Assembly: GCF_003003035.1 (NCBI RefSeq) | Contig: NZ_PVTS01000009.1 | Span: 124,001-188,000, forward strand | Origin: Marinilabilia salmonicolor | GTDB taxonomy: Bacteria > Bacteroidota > Bacteroidia > Bacteroidales > Marinilabiliaceae | Length of the DNA: 64,000 bases | Direction: 5' to 3' | Shown: positions 50,306-61,400 of the stretch, piece after piece | Layout of the letters: each line of letters starts with the position of its first letter | Numbering within the stretch: the stretch's first letter is position 1 | Notes under the pieces: model-generated | The model's database searches: none | Seen by the model: the letters and a program-made list of their open reading frames with translations, nothing else | What the model was told of the DNA's origin: nothing | Position numbers and translations under genes: made by a program

Positions 50306-51853
50306 ATGACAAGTACAAATCAACGAGCAGCATTACAAAATCAAATATGGAAGATAGCCAACGATGTGCGTGGCTCTGTAGATGGGTGGGACTTCAAACA
50401 CTTTGTGTTGGGCACCCTTTTTTATCGGTATATAAGTGAGAATTTTACCAATTATATTGAGGGTGGCGATGAGGGTGTCGATTACGCTTCGCTTGATGAC
50501 AGTGTTATCACACCCGAGATTAAAGAGGATGCCATTAAAACCAAGGGCTATTTTATCTATCCCAGTCAGCTTTTTGAAAATGTGGCCAAAAATGCCGACA
50601 ACAATGAAAACCTCAACACCGATTTGGCTGAAATCTTCACGGCCATCGAAAATTCTGCCAACGGCTTTCCGTCGGAGCACGACATCAAGGGACTTTTTGC
50701 CGACTTTGATACGAGGAGCAGTCGGCTTGGGGGAACCGTTGAAAACAAAAACAGTCGGCTTGCTGCCGTGCTAAAGGGGGTTGGGGGACTGAAATTTGGG
50801 AAGTTTGAAGACAATCAGATTGACCTCTTTGGGGATGCCTATGAATTCCTCATCTCCAATTATGCCGCCAACGCAGGTAAATCGGGCGGGGAGTTTTTTA
50901 CTCCGCAAAATGTATCAAAGCTCATTGCACAGCTGGCCATGCACAAACAAAAAACAGTAAATAAGATTTATGATCCGGCGGCGGGGTCGGGATCGCTGCT
51001 GCTGCAAGCTAAAAAACACTTTGACAACCATATTATAGAAGAAGGTTTTTTTGGTCAGGAGATCAACCATACCACTTACAACCTGGCGCGTATGAATATG
51101 TTTTTGCACAACATCAATTACGATAAGTTTAATATTGTGCTGGGCAATACGCTAACCGAACCCCAATTGTGGGATGACAAACCTTTTGACGCCATTGTTT
51201 CCAATCCTCCGTACTCTGTAAAATGGATAGGCAGTGATGACCCCACCCTGATCAACGACGACCGGTTTGCCCCGGCCGGTGTGCTGGCACCCAAATCGAA
51301 GGCCGACTTTGCCTTTGTGCTTCATGCGCTGAGTTACCTCTCCGCCAAAGGAAGAGCGGCCATTGTTTGTTTCCCGGGGATCTTCTACCGTGGGGGTGCC
51401 GAACAGAAAATCAGGAAATACCTGGTGGACAACAATTTTGTGGAGACGGTGATTTCTCTGCCGCCCAACCTCTTTTTTGGGACCTCTATAGCAGTTAATA
51501 TCCTGGTGCTGTCGAAAAGCAAGAAAGATACCACCACACAGTTTATCGATGCCAGTGGCGAAGAGTTCTATCAAAAAGCCACCAACAATAATGTGCTGAC
51601 CGATGCCCATATAGAGCGGATTATGGGCCTGTTCGATGGCAAAGAAGATGTGGCGCATGTGGCCCGTCAGGTCGATAATGCCAAAATTGCCGAAAACGAA
51701 TACAACCTCTCTGTGAGCGCTTATGTGGAAGCGAAGGATACCCGTGAAGTGATTGATATTGAAGCGTTGAATGAAGAGATTGCAGCTACGGTGAGTAAGA
51801 TTGATGCGCTGCGTACCGATATTGATGCCATTGTAAAGGAGATTGAAGGATGA
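50306..51853 (+). CDS. hsdM: Type I restriction-modification methyltransferase subunit HsdM
   Basis: A 515-residue N6-adenine DNA methyltransferase. The N-terminal helical HsdM domain (about 8-150) precedes the catalytic domain with motif [13 protein letters not shown] (Asp223 region, SAM binding) and motif IV SNPPYSV (Asn300-Tyr303). A coiled-coil C-terminus ([22 protein letters not shown]) contacts HsdS. Its stop overlaps the hsdS start by 4 bp (ATGA). It methylates the site defined by HsdS and protects host DNA. The length is typical. All motifs are intact. Confidence 0.96.
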   Translation: MTSTNQRAALQNQIWKIANDVRGSVDGWDFKHFVLGTLFYRYISENFTNYIEGGDEGVDYASLDDSVITPEIKEDAIKTKGYFIYPSQLFENVAKNADNNENLNTDLAEIFTAIENSANGFPSEHDIKGLFADFDTRSSRLGGTVENKNSRLAAVLKGVGGLKFGKFEDNQIDLFGDAYEFLISNYAANAGKSGGEFFTPQNVSKLIAQLAMHKQKTVNKIYDPAAGSGSLLLQAKKHFDNHIIEEGFFGQEINHTTYNLARMNMFLHNINYDKFNIVLGNTLTEPQLWDDKPFDAIVSNPPYSVKWIGSDDPTLINDDRFAPAGVLAPKSKADFAFVLHALSYLSAKGRAAIVCFPGIFYRGGAEQKIRKYLVDNNFVETVISLPPNLFFGTSIAVNILVLSKSKKDTTTQFIDASGEEFYQKATNNNVLTDAHIERIMGLFDGKEDVAHVARQVDNAKIAENEYNLSVSAYVEAKDTREVIDIEALNEEIAATVSKIDALRTDIDAIVKEIEG

Positions 51854-53172
51854 GTGAACCACTAAATACACAAAAAACACGAAAAAGTGCCTTCATGGAG
51901 AGGTTGTTGGATGGGGTTGAGGTGGAGTGGAAGAGCTTGGGGGAGGTGGCTATTATACAAAGAGGTGCTTCTCCTCGCCCTATTTCAAATTTTATTACTG
52001 AAGATAAAAATGGAGTACCTTGGATAAAAATAGGCGATACTTCAAATGATTCCAAATATATTAAGAATACTAAGCAAAAAATAACCCCTGAGGGTGCTAA
52101 AAAATCAAGAATTCTCAAAAAAGGCGATTTTATTATGTCCAACTCAATGAGTTTTGGACGACCTTACATCCTTGGTATTAATGGGGCAATTCACGATGGT
52201 TGGGCTTCTATCAGTCATTTTACAAATAGGCTAAATCCTGATTACTTATATCATTATCTTTTATCTGACAATGTCCAAAACTATTGGCTTAGTAAGATCA
52301 ATAGTGGCTCTGTAAGCAATTTAAATGCAGATATCATTAGATCTTTACAACTCCCCATCCCGCCCCTCCCGATCCAAAAAGAGATCGTACGCATTCTCGA
52401 TACCTTTACAGAGCTTACCGCAGAGCTTACCGCAGAGCTTACCGCAGAGCTTACCGCTCGTAAAAAGCAGTATGCTTATTATCGGGATGAGCTTTTGAGC
52501 TTTGAGTCCACGAAAGACACGAAAAGCACGAAAAATGTGGAGTGGAAGACGTTGGGGGAAATAGGAGAATTCCAAAGGGGAAAACGATTTGTTAAAACTG
52601 ATATGATTTCAGAGGGTATCCCTTGTATTCATTATGGCGAAATGTACACACATTATGGTACTTGGGCGGATAAAACTAAATCATTTGTTAGTAAAGAGCT
52701 AGTTGAGAATAAAAAACTAAGAATTGCCGAAAAAGGGGATGTTGTCATCGTTGCCGCTGGTGAAACAATTGAAGATATTGGTAGAGGAACTGCCTGGTTA
52801 GGAGATGACGGGGTTGTTATTCATGATGCTTGCTTTTCATATAAAAGTATTTTAAATCCTAAATATGTCGCTTATTTTTCAAGGACTAAACATTTTCATG
52901 ATCAAATAAGAAGACATATCTCTTCCGGGAAAATTTCAGCAATTCATGCAAAAGGATTAAGCAAAGTAGTAATTCCGGTACCTTCACCAGAAGAGCAACA
53001 ACGCATTGTGACCATCCTGGACAAATTCGACACCCTGACGGCGTCCATCAGTGAAGGATTGCCCAAGGAGATCGCATTGCGAAAAAAGCAATATGAATAT
53101 TACCGGGATATGTTGTTGACGTTTCCGGCAATGGCGGGAACGGCGACGGGAACAACGACGGGAACAACGTAG
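51850..53172 (+). CDS. hsdS: Type I specificity subunit HsdS with TAEL repeats
   Basis: A 440-residue protein with two target-recognition domains (about 22-165 and 228-390), each opening with VEWKSLGE / VEWKTLGE and each followed by a conserved helix ([15 protein letters not shown] and [15 protein letters not shown]). The central helix carries ELTA four times (residues 188-203), the same kind of repeat whose copy number sets the spacer length in EcoR124-type enzymes. The linkers before both TRDs are built from a CACGAAAA-type repeat (51857-51886, 52508-52533). The stop codon at 53170-53172 is part of a REP hairpin, so the end of the gene may have been changed by insertion. It determines the DNA sequence recognised by HsdM and HsdR. 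Confidence 0.95.
   Translation: MSEPLNTQKTRKSAFMERLLDGVEVEWKSLGEVAIIQRGASPRPISNFITEDKNGVPWIKIGDTSNDSKYIKNTKQKITPEGAKKSRILKKGDFIMSNSMSFGRPYILGINGAIHDGWASISHFTNRLNPDYLYHYLLSDNVQNYWLSKINSGSVSNLNADIIRSLQLPIPPLPIQKEIVRILDTFTELTAELTAELTAELTARKKQYAYYRDELLSFESTKDTKSTKNVEWKTLGEIGEFQRGKRFVKTDMISEGIPCIHYGEMYTHYGTWADKTKSFVSKELVENKKLRIAEKGDVVIVAAGETIEDIGRGTAWLGDDGVVIHDACFSYKSILNPKYVAYFSRTKHFHDQIRRHISSGKISAIHAKGLSKVVIPVPSPEEQQRIVTILDKFDTLTASISEGLPKEIALRKKQYEYYRDMLLTFPAMAGTATGTTTGTT
52411..52458 (+). repeat. Four 12-bp repeats (ELTA) in hsdS
   Basis: GAGCTTACCGCA is repeated four times (the last unit ends GCT). Changes in number keep the frame and lengthen or shorten the central helix between the two recognition domains. 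Confidence 0.95.
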
Positions 53173-53197
53173 GGGCGAACCTGTGTGTTCGCCCCTA
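53170..53197 (+). repeat. REP hairpin 1 at the hsdS stop codon
   Basis: GGGGCGAAC-CTGTGT-GTTCGCCCC (53172-53195) flanked by TA. The same stem, GGGCGAAC/GTTCGCCC, recurs inside the adjacent RAYT gene. Confidence 0.85.
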
Positions 53198-53216
53198 TGT
53201 TGTTCGCCGCAAAATA

Positions 53217-53240
53217 CGGGCAGACACGTAGGTCTGCCCC
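53217..53240 (+). repeat. REP hairpin 2 before the RAYT gene
   Basis: GGGCAGAC-ACGTAG-GTCTGCCC (53218-53239). The loop ACGTAG matches the ACGGAG loop inside the RAYT gene; the stem differs at paired positions. Confidence 0.85.
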
Positions 53241-53261
53241 GACTGACAAAAAAATGAGATT

Positions 53262-53858
53262 ATGAAAACGAATTACCCTAATCGCAAATCCATCCGGTTA
53301 AAAGGATATGATTATTCACAACCGGGCAGATATTTTATCACCCTTTGCACGCAAAACCGGGAATGTTTGTTTGGCGATATACAAAACGGCAAATTGATAT
53401 TGAACGATGCCGGGGAAATGGTGAACCATTGGTATTACGAATTGGAAAATAAATTCCCCGATATAAAATGCCACGCCATGGTGGTTATGCCGAACCATTT
53501 TCATTGCATTATTGAAATCGTCGGGGAAACGGGCGAACACGGAGGTTTGGGCGAACACGGAGGTTTGGGCGAACACGGAGGTTCGCCCCTACGGGCGGTG
53601 GTGCAATGGTTTAAAACGATGACGACGAATGAATATATTCGGGGGGTGAAAAACGGGAAATTCCCACGTTTTGATCGTCGTGTGTGGCAACGAAATTATT
53701 GGGAACACATTGTGCGCAATGAAAATGAATATATGCGCATTTCGCAATACATCATTGACAATCCGCGAAAATGGATTAACGATAAATTAAATAATGGCGA
53801 TGGAAATATTGTATTGGAAAACCAATCGCCATATAATGAAGAACCCTGGATGATTTAA
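53262..53858 (+). CDS. REP-associated tyrosine transposase (RAYT, Y1_Tnp family)
   Basis: A 198-residue single-strand transposase-like protein. The HUH motif is MPNHFHCII (His79, His81) and the catalytic Tyr is probably Tyr163 in [10 protein letters not shown]. It starts [26 protein letters not shown] as RAYTs do. Residues 91-108 are [18 protein letters not shown], encoded by REP-derived DNA. RAYTs are thought to copy REP hairpins; the matching hairpins lie just upstream. The gene sits in the same direction between hsdS and hsdR, 11 bp before hsdR, so it is probably transcribed with them. The motifs are intact, but the inserted repeat lies directly after the HUH strand, so activity is uncertain. 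Confidence 0.92.
   Translation: MKTNYPNRKSIRLKGYDYSQPGRYFITLCTQNRECLFGDIQNGKLILNDAGEMVNHWYYELENKFPDIKCHAMVVMPNHFHCIIEIVGETGEHGGLGEHGGLGEHGGSPLRAVVQWFKTMTTNEYIRGVKNGKFPRFDRRVWQRNYWEHIVRNENEYMRISQYIIDNPRKWINDKLNNGDGNIVLENQSPYNEEPWMI
53531..53588 (+). repeat. REP-derived 18-bp tandem repeat inside the RAYT frame
   Basis: GGGCGAACACGGAGGTTT occurs at 53531 and 53549 and as GGGCGAACACGGAGGTTC at 53567. The last copy completes the REP hairpin GGGCGAAC-ACGGAG-GTTCGCCC (53567-53588) followed by CTACGGG. Confidence 0.9.
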
Positions 53859-53869
53859 AAGAAATAACC

Positions 53870-56800
53870 ATGACTACGACCTACAAAACCATAGCAGAAT
53901 CCAACAATTTCATTGTATTAGACAAATACACCAAATTTTCGGAGGTGAATGAGGCGCCTGCCGGCTATCAATCGGAGGCAGACCTTGAGCGGGAATTCAT
54001 TCAGGATCTGACCAATCAGGGCTATGACCATCTCCGTAAGGTAAACACGCAGGAGGGCATGCTTGCCAATGTGAGAAAACAGCTGCAGCGACTCAACGAT
54101 ATGGAGTTTACCGATGGGGAGTGGCGTCGTTTTGTGGAGGAATATTTAGACAGACCCGGTGATACGCTCATCGATAAAACCCGAAAAATACACGATGACT
54201 ATATTTACGACTTTGTCTTTGACGACGGGCATATCCAGAACATATATCTGGTAGATAAAAAGAAGATTGCCCGCAATAAAGTGCAGGTCATTTCGCAGTT
54301 TGAGCAGGCAGGGAGCCAGGCCAACCGGTACGATGTTACCATACTGGTCAATGGCTTACCACTGGTGCAGGTGGAACTGAAAAAGCGGGGTGTTGCCATT
54401 CGTGAAGCCTTTAACCAGGTGCACCGGTACACCAAAGAGAGCTTCAATGCCAAAAACTCCCTCTTTAAGTACCTGCAGCTTTTTGTCATATCCAACGGCA
54501 CCGACACCCGCTATTTTGCCAACACCGTAGAGCGCAATAAAAACAGTTACGACTTTACCATGAACTGGGCAAAGTCGGATAATACTTTGATTAAAGATCT
54601 TAAAGATTTTACAGCCACCTTTTTTCAAAAAAACACCCTTTTAAATGTACTGCTTACCTATTCGGTATTCGATGTGAGTGATACGCTTCTTGTCATGCGG
54701 CCGTATCAAATTGCAGCCACCGAACGGATCTTATGGAAGGTAACCAGCTCTTATCAGGCAAAAAAATGGTCTAAGCCCGAAAGTGGTGGTTACATCTGGC
54801 ATACCACCGGATCGGGAAAAACCCTTACCAGTTTTAAGGCAGCACGCCTGGCCACACAGCTTGATTTTATAGATAAGGTATTCTTTGTGGTGGATCGTAA
54901 AGATCTCGACTTTCAAACGATGAAAGAGTATCAGCGGTTCTCCCCCGATAGTGTGAATGGATCGGAAAGTACCGCAGGCCTGAAAAGAAATATTGAGAAA
55001 GAGGACAATAAGATCATCGTTACCACCATTCAGAAACTCAATAACCTCATGAAAAGTGAGCGCGATTTGCCGGTGTTTCAGAAACAGGTGATGTTCATTT
55101 TTGACGAAGCCCATCGCTCACAGTTTGGAGAGGCACAAAAGAATCTCCGGAAGAAATTTAAAAAGTACTATCAGTTTGGGTTTACCGGCACGCCTATCTT
55201 TCCGGAAAATGCTTTGGGAGCAGAAACAACAGCCGGAGTATTTGGTCGTGAATTGCACTCCTATGTTATTACCGATGCCATCAGAGATGAGAAAGTACTT
55301 AAATTCAAGGTTGACTACAATGATGTTCGGCCTAAGTTTAAAGCAATAGAGACCGAAACAGATGAAAAAAAGTTAAGTGCAGCCGAAAACAAAAAAGCCT
55401 TGCTGCATCCTTCCCGCATCAAAGAAATCTCTCAATACATCCTGCAAAACTACAGACAGAAAACCCATCGGTCGCAAGGTAGTGCAAAGGGATTTAATGC
55501 CATGTTTGCCGTAAGCAGTGTGGATGCTGCCAAATGCTACTATGAAGCGATCAACAATCTGCAAAAAGAGAGCGAAAAGCCTTTGAAAATAGCGACCATC
55601 TTTTCCTTTGCGGCCAATGAAGAGCAAAATGCCATAGGTGAGATAGCTGATGAGAGCTTTGAGCCCTCTGCCATGGACAGTAGTGCAAAGGAATTTTTGA
55701 CCAGGGCCATCAACGATTATAACGCGATGTTTAAGACCAGCTATGGGGTAGATAGCAAAGAGTTTCAGAACTACTATCGCGACCTTGCCAAGCGTGTGAA
55801 GAACAAAGAGGTGGATTTACTTATCGTCGTGGGTATGTTTCTGACGGGTTTTGACGCACCTACCCTCAATACGCTGTTTGTGGATAAGAACCTGCGTTAT
55901 CATGGTCTGATGCAAGCTTTTTCGCGCACCAATCGTATTTATGATGCTACCAAAACCTTTGGCAATATTGTAACCTTTCGCGATTTGGAGACGGCGACTG
56001 TTGATGCCATTACCCTTTTTGGGGATAGCAGCACCAAAAATGTTGTGTTGGAGAAGAGTTATAAGGAGTATCTGGAGGGCTTTAAAGATATAGTCACCGG
56101 TGAAGCGCGTCGAGGTTATATTGATGTGGTAAAGGAGCTGAATGAAAAATTCCCCGATCCGGATGAGATCGACACGGAAAAAGATAAAAAAGAGTTTGCT
56201 AAGCTGTTTGGGGAATACCTCCGTATTGAAAATATTCTTCAAAACTACGATGAGTTTACCCATCTTAAGGAACTGCAAGGAGTTGATACAGATGATCCCA
56301 ACGCAGTTGAGGAATTTAAAGAAACCCACTTTGTCACAGATGAAGATATAGCAGCCATGCAAGCGGTGGATGTGCCTGAAGAGCGAACGATTCAGGATTA
56401 TCGCTCCACCTATAACGATATCCGGGACTGGCTGCGACGCGAGAAAAGCGGTAAAGAAGCGGAGGACTCAGATATTGACTGGGATGATGTGGTTTTTGAA
56501 GTGGACTTGCTTAAATCGCAGGAAATCAACCTCGACTACATCCTTGAATTAATTTTTGAGCATAACAAAAAGACCAAAGACAAGGATGAGTTGATAGAGG
56601 AGATCCGCCGTGTTATTCGTGCGAGTATTGGTAACCGGGCCAAAGAGAGTCTGGTTGTTGATTTTATCAATCAAACAGATCTCGATACCATGAAAGACAA
56701 AGCAGGAATTATAGATTCTTTCTTTGCTTTTGCACAGGAAAAACAAAAAACAGAGGCGTCGGAATTGATAGCAGATGAGGACTTAAATGAAGAAGAAGCC

Positions 56801-56980
56801 AGAAGGTATATCATGACCTCATTAAAACGTGAATATGCCAGTGAGAATGGGACTGAACTCAATTCTGTTTTACCCAAAATGAGTCCGTTGAACCCTCAGT
56901 ATTTGAAAAAGAAGCAGAATGTTTTTCAAAAGATTGCTTCGTTTGTTGAGAAGTTTAAGGGAGTGGGGGGGCAGGTATGA
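53870..56980 (+). CDS. hsdR: Type I restriction endonuclease subunit HsdR
   Basis: A 1036-residue motor-nuclease. The N-terminal nuclease domain has the PD-(D/E)xK pattern near [15 protein letters not shown]; the SF2 translocase has Walker [12 protein letters not shown] (Lys317), Walker [14 protein letters not shown] (DEAH from Asp412), motif [12 protein letters not shown], and the second RecA domain with [22 protein letters not shown] and [10 protein letters not shown] helical C-terminus (about 780-1036) binds HsdM. It cuts unmethylated DNA after ATP-driven translocation. Its position after a RAYT gene means expression depends on read-through of REP hairpins. All motifs are intact. Confidence 0.96.
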   Translation: MTTTYKTIAESNNFIVLDKYTKFSEVNEAPAGYQSEADLEREFIQDLTNQGYDHLRKVNTQEGMLANVRKQLQRLNDMEFTDGEWRRFVEEYLDRPGDTLIDKTRKIHDDYIYDFVFDDGHIQNIYLVDKKKIARNKVQVISQFEQAGSQANRYDVTILVNGLPLVQVELKKRGVAIREAFNQVHRYTKESFNAKNSLFKYLQLFVISNGTDTRYFANTVERNKNSYDFTMNWAKSDNTLIKDLKDFTATFFQKNTLLNVLLTYSVFDVSDTLLVMRPYQIAATERILWKVTSSYQAKKWSKPESGGYIWHTTGSGKTLTSFKAARLATQLDFIDKVFFVVDRKDLDFQTMKEYQRFSPDSVNGSESTAGLKRNIEKEDNKIIVTTIQKLNNLMKSERDLPVFQKQVMFIFDEAHRSQFGEAQKNLRKKFKKYYQFGFTGTPIFPENALGAETTAGVFGRELHSYVITDAIRDEKVLKFKVDYNDVRPKFKAIETETDEKKLSAAENKKALLHPSRIKEISQYILQNYRQKTHRSQGSAKGFNAMFAVSSVDAAKCYYEAINNLQKESEKPLKIATIFSFAANEEQNAIGEIADESFEPSAMDSSAKEFLTRAINDYNAMFKTSYGVDSKEFQNYYRDLAKRVKNKEVDLLIVVGMFLTGFDAPTLNTLFVDKNLRYHGLMQAFSRTNRIYDATKTFGNIVTFRDLETATVDAITLFGDSSTKNVVLEKSYKEYLEGFKDIVTGEARRGYIDVVKELNEKFPDPDEIDTEKDKKEFAKLFGEYLRIENILQNYDEFTHLKELQGVDTDDPNAVEEFKETHFVTDEDIAAMQAVDVPEERTIQDYRSTYNDIRDWLRREKSGKEAEDSDIDWDDVVFEVDLLKSQEINLDYILELIFEHNKKTKDKDELIEEIRRVIRASIGNRAKESLVVDFINQTDLDTMKDKAGIIDSFFAFAQEKQKTEASELIADEDLNEEEARRYIMTSLKREYASENGTELNSVLPKMSPLNPQYLKKKQNVFQKIASFVEKFKGVGGQV

Positions 56981-57090
56981 TGCAATTTAAGGATTTTCTA
57001 TTTTGGTTATTACGAAATGGTTTGTATGAGTCGAAGGGGGGCAAGAGTATCCTTGACGAAAATTCCGGAAAAAATAGGTTAGCAACATGA
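56977..57090 (+). CDS. Possible 37-residue peptide overlapping the hsdR end
   Basis: The frame begins with ATG in an ATGA overlap with the hsdR stop and encodes [20 protein letters not shown] plus 17 more residues. Only the tight overlap supports it. It could be a remnant; no family was recognised. Confidence 0.2.
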   Translation: MMQFKDFLFWLLRNGLYESKGGKSILDENSGKNRLAT

Positions 57091-57158
57091 AGTTCAAAAG
57101 TCTCACTTATTTCTTAAAATAGAATCTTAGTTGGAGATTTTGAAGGTAACCACAAAAA

Positions 57159-57184
57159 AGGCCTGCCGGCATTCCGACAGACCT
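57159..57184 (+). terminator. Hairpin after the restriction-modification operon
   Basis: AGGCCTGCCGG (57159-57169) pairs with CCGACAGACCT (57174-57184) with two mismatches over a CATT loop. An A-tract precedes it, so it terminates best for the minus-strand efflux operon, and may also serve hsdR. Confidence 0.5.
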
Positions 57185-57259
57185 ATCAACCTTAACTCTA
57201 ACCCAAAAGCATATGTAAAATCGTGATTCTGAAAATACATTTTTTTGGAAAAAAATTAT

Positions 57260-58435
57260 CTATTCGCTCATTGCTATTATTCTCGACAATATGACAAAAT
57301 AGTCTTTTTCATTCTTCAGAAAAGTCAACCTGGAATCATAAACCATCTCCACTTCCATCAAATATTCTGTGAAAGAAATCTGACCTGCTTCCAGCAATGC
57401 CAGGCTCCCATCTGTAGCCTCTTCTTCGGCCATTAAAAATTTCATTTGCCGATAGTTATCGCGGGAAGCAAGAGCTTCATTGTAAAGTCTTTTGAAACGT
57501 GCCAACATTTCATTTTCCTTTTGTACAAAACGGGCTTTTTCCTGCTCGACTTTCAACCTGGCATATTTTACTTTGTTGGCGTTTTGCCAAAGTGGAATTG
57601 AAATCCCTGCCTGAAAACCTTGAAGTTTTTGATCCAAAATGGTTTCCGATTTATAACCGGCATTAAATGACGGCCAATTATCCATCTGTTGATGGCTGAC
57701 CTGCTTTTCTGATTGCTGAATGCCGATTTGGGCCATTTTTAAATCAGGGTTTGTGTCTGACAATTTATTAATTACCAAATCCATATTTGGAAGTTTCCAA
57801 TGGGCCGGATACTTTTTACCCATTTCAGGAAACGGTTGGTTTCCATTTAATGCGACCAGATACTGCACGGAAGCCTGAATATCGGCTTTGGTTTTTCGCA
57901 GCTCATTTTTAATGGTTATGGCATAGATTCTTGCTTTATCATAAGCCGGTTTTGAAATCTCGCCACTTTCAAAGGCCTTTTTCATTAAAACCATCAGTTT
58001 TACTGCATTTTGATTTCTGGTTTTCAGCAAAGCCTCTTTTTTATTGAGCCAAATTAAGTTAAACCAGGCTTTTCGTGCAGCATGAAGCACTTCCCTCCTT
58101 CTTTTTTCAGCCAGAGTTTTCATTTGCTCATAGCCCAGTTGCTGGATATCCGATTTTGATGAATAATACCCAGGCAGCCTGAATGATTGTGAAATTTCAA
58201 ACTCCTGCTGGTCACCAATGGTTTCCGGGCTCCCGAGGAGGTAGCTGTAACTGACCTCAGGATTGTCGGGATAGATGCCTGTACGGGCTTTTGTTGCTTC
58301 TGCATCTAACCATTTTTGCAGGGCAATCAGTTGCGGGTTGTTTTGCTCCAGCTCTTTCAGGAATTTTTCAAGCGTTTGCGAAGCCCCGTTAACTGAAGCA
58401 AATACTAAAAAGATGAAAAATATAACTTTTTTCAT
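57260..58435 (-). CDS. CzcC-like outer-membrane channel of a metal efflux system
   Basis: A 391-residue TolC-family protein with a signal peptide (ending VNGASQ). It contains the duplicated coiled-coil region of the family, with LEQNNPQLIALQKWLDAEATKARTGIYPDNPEVSYSYL at the start, a pattern typical of CzcC/CusC channels. The gene overlaps the CzcA-like gene by 4 bp, so it is the last gene of the operon. It forms the outer-membrane exit for the pump. A somewhat short member of the family. Confidence 0.88.
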   Translation of the reverse strand: MKKVIFFIFLVFASVNGASQTLEKFLKELEQNNPQLIALQKWLDAEATKARTGIYPDNPEVSYSYLLGSPETIGDQQEFEISQSFRLPGYYSSKSDIQQLGYEQMKTLAEKRRREVLHAARKAWFNLIWLNKKEALLKTRNQNAVKLMVLMKKAFESGEISKPAYDKARIYAITIKNELRKTKADIQASVQYLVALNGNQPFPEMGKKYPAHWKLPNMDLVINKLSDTNPDLKMAQIGIQQSEKQVSHQQMDNWPSFNAGYKSETILDQKLQGFQAGISIPLWQNANKVKYARLKVEQEKARFVQKENEMLARFKRLYNEALASRDNYRQMKFLMAEEEATDGSLALLEAGQISFTEYLMEVEMVYDSRLTFLKNEKDYFVILSRIIAMSE

Positions 58436-61400
58436 TTTGCAACCTCCTTCTTCTTTTGGATGAGATAATAGACAGCAGGCACTATAAAAGCATTTAACAA
58501 AGTGGAACTGAACAGTCCGCCCAGAATGACCACTGCCATAGGACTTTGAATTTCATTGCCAGGCCTGTCACCTGTCAGAGCCAGGGGAATCAGGGCCAAT
58601 GCAGCTGTGAGAGCGGTCATCAAAATGGGATTCAGTCTGTCGAGTGAACCGTGAATGATAGCTTTTTCAAGAGGTTCACCTTCTTCCTGCAAATGATTGT
58701 AACGTGACACCAGCAATATGCCATTGCGCGTAGCAATTCCAAACAAGGTGATAAAACCGATAATTGCCGGAATGCTGAGCATACCTGACGTTGCCCAGAT
58801 ACTCAGAACCCCTCCAATAAGCGCGAGTGGGAGATTCAGCAGGATGATGGCTGATACCGAAAGATTTCGAAATTCCATGTAGAGCAACAGAAAGATAATG
58901 AGAATGGCCAGCAATGAAGTGTAAAACAACATACCGGAGGCTCTTTCCTCGCTTTCAAACTGTCCTCCATATTCGATAAAATAATTTTCGGGTAAATCGA
59001 TGCTTTCATTAATGATATTCTGAACATCCATCACAGCGCTGTGCAAATCCCGTCCGGCCACATTGGCAGAAACCACTACTTTCCGCTGAACATCTTCACG
59101 GCTGATGGTGTTGGGCCCTGAAGCGGAGATAATATCGGCAACTTCTTTCAGAGGCACTTTATTGCCATCATGTGTGTCGATGAGGGTATTTTTAATTGAT
59201 TCAATTGACTGGCGGTAGCGATCGTTGTATCGCAACACCAAATCAAAACTCATATTGCCCTCATACACCTCCGATACTTTTTCACCCGCAAATGCCACAT
59301 CAATAAATTCTGCAAATTCATTCACCGGAATGCCGTATTGTTTCAACATTTCACGCCTTGGCTTTATCTGCAGCTGTGGAATTTCAACCTGTTGTTCCAC
59401 ATTCACATCTACAAGTCCCTCTACATCCGAGATATTAGATTTAATTTGTTTTGACAGAGAGAACATCTTTTGCAAATCGGTTCCAAAGACCTTTATAGCC
59501 AGGTTGGCCCGGGTACCTGACAGCATATGGTCGATACGGTGCGAAAGGGGCTGCCCGATGGTGATATTGATGCCCCGGATAGTTCCCAGCCGGCTTCTGA
59601 GCTCTTCCAGGAAACTCTCTTTGGAGCGGTCGTTCAGGGTAAACGGTACATCCACCTCAGAAGAAAAAACACCCTGTGCATGTTCATCCAGTTCGGCACG
59701 GCCGGTGCGCCGCACGATGGTATTTATCTCTTCCATCTCCAGCATCTCCTCCTCCATCATAAGGTTCATTTTGTTGCTTTCTTCCAGGGAAATACCGGGC
59801 TGACTCACGGTGCTCAAAGTCAGCATACCCTCGTTAAATTCCGGAAGGAAGCTACGGCCCAGTCCAAACAAGACAAACATGGAGCCAATAAACAGCCCAC
59901 CTGCAGCCCCAATCATCCACTTTTTGTAATTGAGCGAACGTTCCAGGGCTTTCCCATATCTATTGTTGAGCCAGCGCACCCACCGACTTCCTGTTTCGTG
60001 TTTGGAGAGCTGTTTTTCGCCTGTGAGCATATAGCTGCAAAGAACCGGGGTAACCGTAATGGCTACTATTAACGAGGCAAATAGCGAGACAATAAATGAA
60101 ATACCCAGCGGCTTAAGCATACGCCCTTCCATCCCGGAAAGGAAGAAAAGCGGAATAAATGCCACGATGATAATGAGGGTGGCATTGAGAATTGACGCAC
60201 GGATTTCTTTAGAGGCACTAAAAATGACGGAAAGTTTTGCCTCCTGTTCATTTGAGGGGAGGCGGGCATTTTCCTTTAGTCGTTTCAATACATTATCCAC
60301 ATCAATAATTGCATCATCCACCAATGATCCGATGGCAATGGCCATTCCTCCCAGGGACATGGTGTTGATGGTTAAGCCAAGCAATTCAAGAGTAATAACA
60401 GACACCAATAATGAAAGCGGGATAGCTATCAGGGAAATGACTGTTGTACGGTAGTTCAACAGAAAAAGAAAAAGAACAATGGTTACAAACAGTCCACCTT
60501 CCAGCAGGGCACGCGTAACATTGTTAATGGCACGGTCGATAAAATCGGCTTGCCGGAATACATCCTTCCTTATTTCAACATGGGCAGGCAACGATTCCTG
60601 TAAACTTGTTATTGCTGCATCAATTCTATCTGTCAATTCCAGTGTATTGGTGTTGGGTTGCTTCAAAACAGTCATAACCACTGCCGGTTTGCCGTTCAGA
60701 TATCCAGCACCAATTTTTGGGGAAGCCCCTACTTTGACATCCGCTACATCGTTGATGGAAACAGGACTCCCATTCTTTATTTTGACCACCGAATTGCCTA
60801 TGTCTTCCAGGTTATTGGTTCGAATCACACCCCGAATCACATATTCATTGCCAAAGTCATTCAGAAAACTCCCCGTAGCATTTTGATTCAGATGGTCTGA
60901 AGCATCAAAAAGCTCTGAAAAACTCACATCATAATAATCCATTTTTTCGGGGTCGGCCTCCACAATGTATTGTTTGTAGTCGCCACCCATTACCACCACC
61001 TGCGATACCCCCCCGATGGAGAGCAACCGGTTTCTGATTTGCCAGTCCGATATGGTTCTCAGCTCCATGGGTGAAATGGAATCGGAAGATACGGTAAGCA
61101 CCATAATTTCTCCGATGATTGACGATTGTGGAGCCAGGGTGGGATTGCCTGCATTTTCGGGCAATCGTTCTGCCACTGTTGCCAGTTTTTCACTGACAAT
61201 CTGCCGGGCTTTAAAGATGTCGGTATCCCATTCAAAATCAACCCAGATAATAGATATTCCTGTTGCCGATGACGACCGAACTCTGCGCACATTAGTGGCA
61301 CCGTTTACACTGGTTTCGATGGGAAAAGTGACCAGCCGCTCCACTTCCTCGGCTGCCATTCCGTGTGCTTCTGTCAAAACCACAACCGATGGGGCGGTAA

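Noticed and set aside
47256-53588. Tandem repeats considered as a CRISPR array
   Set aside because: Units are 12 or 18 bp, directly adjacent without unique spacers, and mostly inside reading frames; no cas genes are present.
59225-60886. Several plus-strand frames of 130-190 codons
   Set aside because: Antisense shadows of the CzcA-like gene, which is complete and typical.
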